Source of the DNA: Tridacna crocea
Taxonomy: Eukaryota > Mollusca > Bivalvia > Cardiida > Cardiidae
NCBI GenBank assembly: GCA_943736015.1
Contig: OX031070.1
Span: 25,565,673-25,629,672, forward strand
Direction: 5' to 3'
Length of the DNA stretch: 64,000 nucleotides
The notes beneath the pieces were generated by a model that worked only from the letters and a program-made list of their open reading frames with translations, searched no databases and was not told the DNA's origin. Position 1 is the stretch's first letter, and each line of letters begins with the position of its first letter. Shown here piece by piece: positions 49,201 through 61,200 of the stretch. Both the position numbers and the translations under genes were made by a program.

Positions 49201-52200
49201 AAAAACACTTATTTACAAGGAACTTAAATCCTAGACTGAATTCCTTGAACTACTTACTTCTTTGGGCACTCGTTTGTGTAAATGTCCATCTGAAAGTATT
49301 GATCTTTCCACAGGAAACATCTTCTCTGTTTGAATATTGTTGCATTGTTGTCGTCCTTTTGCATCAGTAATATCTTTCAGAGAGAAAAGTTTTCACATTT
49401 TAAACCTATACTATTCAATCCCAAGTTTTAATAACCCTGTTGGAAAAGGCTCATGAATACATAGTGGGACAAGCAAAGATTATTGGCGACCTACATTTTA
49501 CCATTTCCAACAATGATTTCTGCTTTACCTAAAATAAGCCCTGTTCTCTGAGTCACCTGCAATTTAACCCTTTACCGCACAATGATGACTTTTAGCACCA
49601 CTGAGGAAGAAGCCTTTCAAAAACATTGTGGGAACAGGAGAAAATGCTGGTAACCAGCATTTTCTCCTTTTCCCACAAAGTTTTCTGCCCTATCAAAGCA
49701 AAATTTGAGCCACTTTAAAACTGCCGTTTGCAAATGCTTTCAATTGGGATAGGTCTAAAATTTTGCTGTGTAGTAACGGGTTAATGTCTGCAAATGCTAT
49801 CTATCTGGAGGAGTCTAAAATTCTGTCATTTGGTAAAGAGGTAATCCCAAAAATCTCAAAACTGGGGCATAATAAAAATCAGCATTTTCTCTTTTACCCA
49901 TGGCTTTTTCTACCCATTCAAAGATCAACTCCGTCATTTGAGCAAAATTTGATTTGTTGATACTAGCTAAAAAAAATGTTAACAGCCTCGCACATTGTAG
50001 GCATCTGTAAATGAGAAATCAAACATGGCTTGATAGATTGTCAATGAAAGGGCAGAAGATACTGTGGGAAAAGAAGAACAAGAGCTTTCCATATACGCCC
50101 AAAAGGGCTTGTCAATGAAATCAATTAAAATCGAGAACACCTCAAGAGATCCAAAAATGAAGAGCCACACGAGATATATTGTGATAAGTTTGAACTTATT
50201 CTGATGGAAACTGTTGCAAAGATGGACGGATGGTCAGACAGACAGACTGAACATTCTCTCCATCTTGCAGGAGACCAATACTTGCGTAAGCAGTAAAGGT
50301 TTATTCATATACTAGTATAAGAGTTCACTCTTTACAAAATAACACTTTTGGACTGGAACAAATTCAAAGCATCTACAGACAACAAATTAAATTTTTCTAA
50401 TATGGTGATTTTTGACTTAGAGAGGGTAGAAAATATTGTGGGAAAAGGAGCAAATGCCGGCTTCTTTCTCAGAGATGTTAAAAGTCCAGACTGTGTGTTA
50501 AAGAATTAATGCAATACAGTGTCATTTACTACTGCTTCAGAGAGATCAACTCTGCTCTGTGAAAAGCTGGTTTAATGCTTCTGTTAAAGGTATCAACCAA
50601 GACATGGGTCCAGACTTTTTGCTAGAGGTAAACTTTCTGCATGTCAGAGGACCATTCTGCATCATGACTCAGCTTGTATTCAAACAGAAATGATCCATAT
50701 TATACATTGGCTTGGTATCAAGCATCAGGAAGATGCATTAACTCATTACCAAACGACAATCATCATAAGACTTGTTCAAATTGAAAGCATTTGCAGACGA
50801 CAAAATAAAAGTGACTGAACATTTGAAATTCGTTTTGTGAAGGGTGGAAAACATTGTGGGAAAAGGAGAAAATGCTGGTTACCAGCATTTTCTCTTTTTC
50901 CCACGATGTTTTCTAAAGGCTTCTTTCTTAGGAGCGTCAAAAGTAGGGATTGTGTGGTAATGGGTTAAACTACCTTTTCCTAGACCACTGCTTATGAATC
51001 TTCTCAGGACAGAAAAAATACTTCATGTATCATTACAAAGAGCTCCAGATAAGAGGGAGTGATGGTATTCTAAATCCATTCTATTTCTTTGAAACCCTAT
51101 GTTGTAGGTGCTCATTCAAATCCTCTCGCAATGATTCTAATGAGTACCCATAACATAGGGTTTAGTGGAGAATGATTAATATTCTCAATTTTGACATCAA
51201 AATCACTCTCTGTCTGGATCTCTGTTACTCATACCTCAACTTACATTATAATCTTTGATGTTAATGGGCATTTTAACCTCAACACTTTGATTATTAATCT
51301 CAGGCCTTCTTATAGTGTGTGTGTATGTCCAAACACCTAACAATATAATACAAAACAACATGTCAAACATAAAAAACAACAGTAACTCAAAGATATAAAA
51401 TTCAACTGCAATACAACAGTATCATTATGATGTATACAACTGTTTGTCGAACAACACCATGTGTAAACTCTTTACCACATAAACTACAGTTTTAATCCTT
51501 TACCATGCAATCCCGACTTCTAACGACCCTGACAAAGAAGCCATTTAGAAAACATTGTACCCAGCATTTTCTCCTTTTCCCACTAGGTTTTCTACCCTTT
51601 CAACAACAAATCTCAATTTTGAAATGCATTTATTTTGTCATCTGCAAATGCTTTCATTTTAGACTGAAGAAAATGCTGGTAAAAACCATTCTCTCCTTTT
51701 CTCAGAGTGTTTTCTATCATTTCCAAGACAATAATCATCTGAGCTACTTTATTTTGTCTGCAAATACTTCTGAATTGGTATTTTTGAAAATTTTAAAGTT
51801 TGGTAAAGAGTTGACCAACATAAAACATGAACAAGTCTTGAATTGTAAAACATGGACAAAATCTTAAATGTGCAAAGGCAACCTTGAAAAAGGAAAGAAA
51901 TCAGTGCCTTCCTGTCTCAACACTGCAATAAAAACTGCAAAAAAAAAAACAACACAACAAACAAGACAAAAAAGACCCATAAAACACTGCTCTTTTATAC
52001 TTTAAAGTTAATGACAATCTACTGTAACTGAGACTTTTCTCACTGATATGCAATGAAGTTGTCAGTACATGTTAATAGATTTATTTACAGATTATTTTAA
52101 TAGAAAACTATCAGAATATTTGCTTCATAATTATGTCTTTCAAACTTGCTATGGGTCATAAAATGAAAGAAACGCAAAGGCTATCAATGATGTGAATTCC

Positions 52201-55200
52201 TTGAATGTGTATTTGTCACAGCAGAAGTAGCTGTTAAGAGTAGGGTGTTCTCTCTCCACAAAATTTACAATTCAACTCTACAAATTTTGATAAAGAATAA
52301 CATTCAATTGGCCATAACAGTGAGCAATATTGTTAACCTTAGTATGCTCACAATATGTGCTTTTCCTCCTCATAGGGAAGCTTCCAACTAAGTTTAACCC
52401 ATTACCACACAATCCCTAACTTTTGACGCCCTGAGAAAGAAGCCTTTAAAAACATTGTGGGAAAAGGAGAAAATGCTGGTAACCAGCATTTTCTCCTTTT
52501 TCCAAAATGTTTTCTTTTCGTCACAATACAAATTTCAAATTTTCAGTCACTTTTATTTTGTTGTCTGCAAATGCTTTTGTTTTGGACAAGCCAAGAGTTA
52601 ACAGAGTTCAATCTCATAGTTGCTGAAAAACAGAGGGGAACCCAAATTCGGTTGGTAAATTTCAAACTGCTATAACTCTGGCAAAAATTATCTAACCAGA
52701 ATATGCTTTCAATGAGTGCACATGCACCTTACAGCAAAGCTTTCAATATAGTTTCATTGAGTTCCATTAAGCAGCTGCCAAGAAATAATGGAAAGAAATT
52801 TTGCTTTGCAGGTTTCATATGGGTCTAAAATTGTGCTCATGTATACTTACATTGTAGTCTTTGACATTTATTTGCATTCTTAATTCAACACTTTGTTTAT
52901 TAATTTCTGGTCGTCTTATTGTATGAGTGTACGTCCAAATCTCTGAAGCATAATTATATTTTTTCCTCAGTAATTACATTTTCCAAATGCTTGTGCTACC
53001 ACTGAGTCAGGGGGTCTGCCAATCAAAGTACCTGGACATATTACTCAGACACTAGAGATAAGTTAGGAAACATGTGCAAGTAACCGGACTATGATTTAAT
53101 CATGAAATAATTATTCTAGATAAAATAAGCATGGGAATATTTTGGGAAAAGGCAGTTACGCTTTTTGGACTTAGGTTTTTCAAATTTATAAAGGTGAAAA
53201 GTGAAATACAGGCTTTTCATTTTGAAGTCCGTTGACTTACACCTCTTACACCACTTCCATGTGCTAATGTTACACATGTACATTTAACTCTTTACCAAAC
53301 AACACATTCTTGACTGGACCAAATTCAAGGCATCCACAGACAACAAATTAAATCTTGAGAATATGATATTAGACTTTCATAGGGTAGAAAATATTGTATG
53401 AAAAGGAGAAAATGATGGTTAGCAGAATTTTCTCCTTTTCCAACAATGTTTTCTATGGGTTTTTCTCAGGCTTTTAAAGGTCAGGATTGTGTGGTAAAGA
53501 GTTAATTCATACTCTAAACACTTTTTATCTTTTTATATCTATACAATTTATCTTTTACCATGATGAAAAATAACCTTTTTTCAAAGTTAGAACTCCAGGA
53601 GTTATTGAGTATTAAAGAGGCCATAATACTCATTTTAAGCGAGTTTTAACTCATTTTGTTTTTATTTTATCAAAATATGATCATTCTTATATATCTATGC
53701 AAAATATTGCGCCTGACGGTTGCATGGTTGCTTAGATTACACCTGATAGAAAATGCATTTCGCAGACTTGCGGCCTTCAATGTAAACAGATTGTTTGTTG
53801 CCAGATTTTGAATCGAAGATTTTCGATATCCGTTATACACCCGAGTAGTTTCGTATGATGATCATGCATTCTGTAACGTGACTATATTTGACCTTGGCCT
53901 TGATGCGGTGAATAAAGGAAAATGGTTGCTTCTCTGTTGCAGCCTCTATTTTAAGACGGAGATTGATGCTTATATGTAAGTTAGCCTACACCGTATCCGA
54001 CTCTATGCGGAAACCAACGATAAATTTCCATGAGTCACCGCCATTGTTTACAGCTTCGATCGTCAACCAGTTTTCTTCTGACCAATTTTAGGTTTTTCAC
54101 ACAAACCCCCATGTTTCTTTTTTCATTTACACGATATATGTCAGTAATTTATCCTTGTGTACACAAAGGACAGATTTCTGTACCATTCTATTTTTTCTTT
54201 TTTAAATTTAACAGCGTTTCTGCTCACCGGCTGCAGACAGGCATCTTTAAAACAATTTACACACAGGAGAAAGAAAAAAAATCCTACCATTTTGACCCCT
54301 CCTTCTTAATCTTGCCTGCATTTTCCTACTTGGAGTGACTAAGTAATCATGTACCACAGTGAAGTCTTGATGTTGTGGAAACTTCTGCAAATAAAGACAA
54401 AAAAAACCCTGCCATAATAGTTTCTGAAAAAGTCTATGGTAATACTGAGAAAACTGACCTATCTGATTGACTTATTACCTTACGACAAAATTTTACCTTT
54501 CTCCAAATCGAAAGCATTTGCAGACGACTAAACAAAAGTGACTCAAAATTTGAAATTTGTTTTGTGAAGGGTAGAAAACATTGTGGGAAAAGGAGAAAAT
54601 GCTGGTTACCAGCATTTTCTCCTTTTCCCTCAATGTTTTCAAAAGGCTTCTTTCTCAGGGTCGTCAAAAGTAAGGATTGTGTGGTAATAGGTAAAACTAC
54701 TGCTACACTCTTTCCAAATGATAAGCTTGATGACAACCCTTTTAATTGGAAAAAAAAAAAGCCTGGATGAGTCAGTCAATCAGAAAAGGTGTCCCAAAAG
54801 TCACATGGTTGATGCTTTGAAATAAGGTAATATTAACCAAACTTATCTCTGATAAAAGCACATTATGTGTAAACTCTTGATAACTTGATAACAAAGTTAT
54901 TGCAGGATGAAACAAGAGCGGCAAATTGTCGCAAGATACGCCCGTCTTACCCCAAATTGTAAAGCTGGGGCATGCACCGGACAAAATTCAAGTATGAAAA
55001 AACAACAAAAGGCAATAACACAAAAATTAAGCGAGCAAGAGTTATGATTCCTGTGCACTGCGCTCCCCCTTGATGAGATCTATCCACCCATGAAATTTCA
55101 TAACCCTAGCTAGTATAGTTTTGGAGATATCCTCCGGACAAAATTCAAGTATGAAAAACGACAAAGGGCAATAACTCAAATATTAAGCAAGCTAGAGTTA

Positions 55201-58200
55201 TGATTCCTACGCACTGCACTCCCCCTTGATGAGATCTATCCACCCATGAAATTTCATAACCCTAGCTAGTATAGTTTTGGAGATATGCTCCGGACAAAAT
55301 TCAAGTACGAAAAACAACAAAGGGCAATAACTCAAAAATTAAGCGAGCAAGAGTTATGGTTCCTGCGCACTGCACTCCCCCTCGATGAGATATATCCACC
55401 CATGAAATTTCATAACCCTAGGTAGAATAGTTTTGGAGATATGCTCCGGACAAAGAACTGGACGCCGCCCGCCGACCCGCCCGCCACAGGTGATCCCATA
55501 ATACGTCCCGTCTTCGACGGGCGTATAAAAATATCAACTTGTGAAAAAATATTTTTGTGAGTATACTTTCTGGTTCAATATCTGACAACAGAATTTTCAG
55601 TGGCTGACAGAATTACTTACTTTAAATGACCCTTGGTATGCTGTCCTCACTTCCATACACAAAAGGGGCAACATTTTTGCCCAATCAATCAGAAATGATC
55701 ATATTAACAAGATTTAATATGTTGTCTGAAGGTGCTTTGAATTTGGTCCAGTCCAAAGAATTTGTTGCTTGATAAAGAGTTAAGATAATTAAAACTTAAC
55801 ATTGTGTGGTAAAGGGTTCACAAAGCAAACTAATTCCATTTAACTCATTACCACACAATCCCTACTTTTGACGACCCTCAGAAAGCAGCCTTTAGAAAAC
55901 ACTGTGGGAATAGGAGAAAATGCTGGTAACCAGCATTTTCTCCTTTTCCCACAATGTTTTTTACTCTTCACAAAACACATTTCAAATTTTCAGTCACTTT
56001 CATTTTGTTGTCTGCAAATGCTTTCGATTTGGACAAGCCTAAAATATTGTCATTTGGAAATGAGTTAATGATATAATTATGAACACTGCTGGTATGTTTA
56101 ACCCTTTACTCCATAGATACTCATTTCTACGCATTGCTTGTAGGAGCGTTTGGAAAACATTGTGGCAAAAGGTGAAATTGCTCGTGACGAGCAATTTCAC
56201 CTTTTGCCACCATGTTTTCTATGCTATCAAAAGGTGTTATATACACATAAGAAACATCTTCATCCTTGCTTTTTTTTAGGGTCAATTAGAGATACCATAG
56301 AAATGCCTTATGGGGTAAAGGTTTAATAATATCCATCTCAAAATTTCATACAGCAGTTAGACTTAGTTCTTGTTCCTAATCCACACTAGTAAGAAATTAC
56401 AGTTCTGGTTGGTTGTATTGGTTGTTAGGGTTTAATGCCACTTTAACAGCTAATGTCATATCATGGCGGTCGGTGACACACATGTGTCTCCTGGCTTTCT
56501 CACACCAGTATTAACACAACTTTCTTTCCAAAGTCACTGACTACTTTTCTCAGATCCTTCATCAGAGGTGAGAGGCTACAGTTCTAGACAAAATTTACGA
56601 TCTTTAAATACATCTTTGTATAAAGGAAAAACAATCTAACCACAAATCAGAATTTACGGGTGTTTTACCTCAATTGCTGGCACAACCGATACCAAGAACT
56701 TCCTCTTTTTACTAGCTGAGTGCAACCGGTCTCCTGCATCTATTCCTAATCTATGACACACGGACTGGAATTGAAAAACCAAAAATACTGACACATCAGG
56801 AATGGATATTTTTTCATGAATATGATACATTTGTAATATAGATAGCAACATGGGATACTTTCATTTAGAGTAAAAATAAGATTATACCTGACAAAAGACG
56901 CATTCCTAGTTTGTATTCACGAGAGATCCAAACATTCTTCCAAGTCCGAGTTCCAACACTAAGCATCTAACTTTTCACCAAACAACAAAATTTTAGACTG
57001 GTCCAAATTGAAAGAATTTACAGACGACAAAATAAATGTGAATGAAAAATTTGAATTTGATTTGGAAAGGAGAGAAAACATCGTGGGAAAAGGAGAAAAT
57101 GCTGGTTAACAGCATTTTCTCCTTTTCCCACGATGTTTTCAACAGGCTTCTGTCTAAAGGTCGTCAAAAGTCGGGATTGAGTGGTGAAGGGTTAAATGAG
57201 TGAGAATTGCCACCCATTAGATACTTACAATGAAATTCAAAATTAAAATCAAATTTAGAATGTTTGGTAATTAGAATCTTCCATTTCAATTCTATATTGA
57301 GAAACATGTTAACTCTTCACTAGTCATCCACACTCAGACTTGCCAACATTGTTAGGGATATGAAAAGAACAATTTTGACACCTCACAGACAATTTCTCTT
57401 TGATAATGCACAAAACATTGCTGAAAAGAAGACAAAGCTGGTTCCAGTGTTTACTCCTTTTCCCACACTGTATTCAAAACCATTTTTACCAAAGGGAAGT
57501 AAAAGATGTATAATCAATCAGCAAGAGTTTGTACATACATTTATCATTCTCATTATCTTGTCCTCAAAATCTGAGCTGTTATCAACAACATCAAAATAGG
57601 GATGTCCCACCCAAGCCTGAAATACAAAACAAAAGTAAACATAAAATATTCAAAGTCTTTCCTTTGTTAAAATAATTACTTTGAGTGAATAAGAAATAAT
57701 GATAGGACAATTTATCATTAGTGAAAGCAGAGTTTAGTGTCCCAGTCTGTAGCATACAAGATGAGCAATCTAGGTACATGCACTGACAGATCAATTTGGA
57801 AAAAAGAAGAAAATGTAGTTAAAAATAATTTTCTCATTTTCCCACAATGTTTACTTTCCTTTTAAAGACAAATTCAATTATTTAGTCATTTAACTTTGCC
57901 TTCTAAAAATATTTTCAAACTAGAAAAGTCTAAAAGTTTGTCACATAGTAAAAAGTTACTGAAAGAATCTTTTTTTTTAACTTGTTTTTAACTTAGATTT
58001 AATTTTGTAAAAAAAAACAAGACAAAATTGGACACAATGATCTGCCATGCTCTACCACGGGTGGCAGTCGGGTAACTCTTTCCCATACAATGCCAAATGT
58101 TTTTCCCGCAGGAAAACAAACACAATTCTGAAAACATTGGGAAACAAGAGTTATGCAAAGTAGCACATATATGCTCAAAAGGGCTTGTCAGACAAATGGG

Positions 58201-61200
58201 TTAAAATCTATAAGGCCTGTAGATTTCCAAATTCTCAAGTCAGATCCACAACTATCATCATAGAGATTCACTGTGGTAAGTCTGAACCTATTCCAAAGAA
58301 GGAGTTGAGCCCACAAGAAAATGCCAATGGACGGATGGACAGACGGACAAACAGACAGACAGATGACTGGGGCCATAACATTATACTACCCCTTAGGTGT
58401 ATAAAAAGAAACAAAATGCTGGTCACTAGCATCTTTCACATTTCCCACAATTCTTGTACCATTTTACATACAAATCATGAATTGCTTTAATTTTCGTTCT
58501 AAAATTTTGTCGCCTGTAAGAGGATTTATGATTTGCTTACCTGAGCTGTTATTTTATCCAACGCTACTGCCTCTTCAATGCCCTCATACCTTGTTTTATG
58601 CCCTGCGCAAGTGTAGAAAGCTTCAGCACCATTAGCGGCAGTCACCATGTGGATGATCTGGTTGTACCGATTATCTCGTAAATCCACCTCACTCCAATCA
58701 TTGTCTCTCTTCATTCTTTCCCAGTCTTCTGGTGCCAAATCTAATTATGACAATTATGTCTTTTTCACTTGGAAAAATAAAGTCATTTACATTATAATTC
58801 TTCACCCTTTTCTACACAATCCTGAGTTTAAATGAACCCCAAGGAAAGGACTTTTAGAACATTAACCCTTTACCCCATGAAGTATTTCTATGGTATCTCT
58901 AATTGACCCTAAATAACAGCAAGGATGAAGCCGTTTCTTATGTGTATGTGACACCTTTGGATAGTATAGAAAACACTGTGGCAAAAGGTAAAATTGCTCG
59001 TCACGAGCAATTTCACCTTTTGCCACAATGTTTTCCAAAGGCTCCTACAAGCAATGCGTAGAAATGAGTATTTGTGGAGTAAAGGGTTAAGAGCTCTGTT
59101 TATTTAGTATTTTTTAATGTCCCTTTCAATGTCCATTATTTCAGTAATATCTTGGCAGCAGTTCTCCTACCTAGTTAATTGCAAGACGTCCTTTCAAAGC
59201 AACTGCCTGCTTTCCAAGATAAAGATCAATGACATAATCATAAATGTTTAGCAGGGAGACAGGAAAGGTTCTTGTTGGTTGGCTGATTGTATTAGGGTTG
59301 AACGCCACTTTAACAGCTAAGGTCATATCATGGCGGTCAATGACGCACATGTGTTTCCTGGCTTTCTCACACCAGTACTAACACAACTTTCTTCCATATG
59401 CCACCAACTACTGAGGTAAGAGGCGAAAATACGCCGGAGAGAAATTTTGCCTCAACCGTGTATCGAACTCACAACCACCAGGTCACACGCAACACGCTCA
59501 CCACAGAGCCAAAGGGCAGGCGAAAGATTCTTGTAGCCATAACTATCATTAAACTGAGGAAAGAAAATGGCCATGTTGTGAATTGAAACTGCTATCCCCT
59601 TCAACAGCAGTTTTTACCAACTGACTGTTTAACTCTATACCTAGGTTGGCTTTACCGATCGCCAAAATCGCCATTGGCGATTAAATCTTATTGCTGGCGA
59701 CTAAAAACAAGGAAAGTGCCGATATTGGCGATTGTAAAAAATGTGATCAGAGAAAATGGCCGACTGTCAAATTGTTATCAGGTTTGTATATTGAACACTT
59801 TCCAAACTGTGAAATCGGCCTACGCCAACTTGATTATCATATATACCGGCTATCCTAAGCTCTTAAACCCTTGTATCTCCCTTAACTATCCGATAGACCA
59901 AGACCGGATAAAAGTTGCGCTCTGCCAGTTACCGAGTGCGCTTGTTCTATAAATAGAATACATTCATGTACAATCGCAATTTTTTGGACAGTGTGGTGCT
60001 GAATGAATTATGTACATGAAAGTGAAGTTTTACTTTCGTTTATCGAGTAAATTTGACAGCATCAATGGCGATTTTTCTCAAATACTAAACCTTTTAAGGT
60101 TTGTGTGGCCTTATAAGATTCTTTTCTAATGAAGTCCCTTTTGTAATAATGAATGCTGGGTCTATATTTCGCCAAATGAGTTATAGATGTAACCTGTTAT
60201 CTGATAATTTTCGGAGATCGGCATCTTCGAGAAAGGCAAAGTGTGAAAGGGTATTTCTTAGATCATTTGCAAGACAAAACAGATATTTCGCATTGCATTT
60301 AATCAAAATCATAAATAAATCATAAGTATAAATATCTCTAGCAATGCATGAATTAATGACTGGTATGCAGAAATTGAAAGAGCTGTTGAACTGCCTTTTC
60401 AAAGGTAGAAAACATTGTTGGAAAAAAAAAATGCTGGTTTCCACCTTTTTCCTAGAATTAATAATAGCCTTCTTCCTCAGGATTGTTCAAACTGAGGATA
60501 TGCGATTCCTGGTGTGGTGAAAGGTTAAGCCTGATTAAAATATGCATTTTATTTTCTTTTATGGAACTTTTTGATCATTCACCAGCCTATAAGCACAGGA
60601 ATTTGTAGCTGACTTTCAATACTTGGCTCTCTCATGTATGTAATGAGACCATCAAAAATATCTTAAAAGAACAACGACTTAAATATTATATCAGTGATGC
60701 AAAGCTGTAGATCTAGATTTATATTTACCATACAGGACTCATAGCCATGAAATACTCAGAAATTGACACTAAGTAAAACTTTAAAAGTGATAAGGCTCGG
60801 AGACTGATCCCGGGTTTTGATGGACAAAACTTTTGGCTACTAAAAATTTTTGGCTGGCGCCAACCTAGTATACCCTTGGAAAACATAGTAGGAAAAGGAG
60901 AAAATGCTGGTAAACACTTTTACAGTTAAGTTTCAATTTTTGAGTCATGGTTTTTTTTTTTTCCTATCGTCTGCTAATGCTTCCAATTTGGAACAGTCTG
61001 AAATTTTGTTGTTTGGTAAAGAGTTAACTCATTACCAAACAACAATATTTTAAACTGGTCCAAAGTGAAAGCATTTGCAGACGACAAAATAAAAGTGACT
61101 GAATAATTGAAATTTGTTCTGGGAAGGGTAGAAAACACTGTGGGAAAAGGAGAAAATGCTGGTTACCAGCATTTTCTCCTTTTCCTACAGTGTTTTCAAA

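Noticed and set aside
51245-51336. Exon b as a dead duplicate
   Set aside because: Open frame, both splice signals and conservative substitutions are all kept; decay would be expected to break at least one.
57360-57599. 79-codon plus-strand open frame
   Set aside because: Overlaps the TTD14-like exon on the minus strand and a THP copy; no independent support.
59674-59952. 92-codon open frame as a transposase remnant
   Set aside because: No DDE or other transposase motif; kept only as interior of the TATAC-flanked element.
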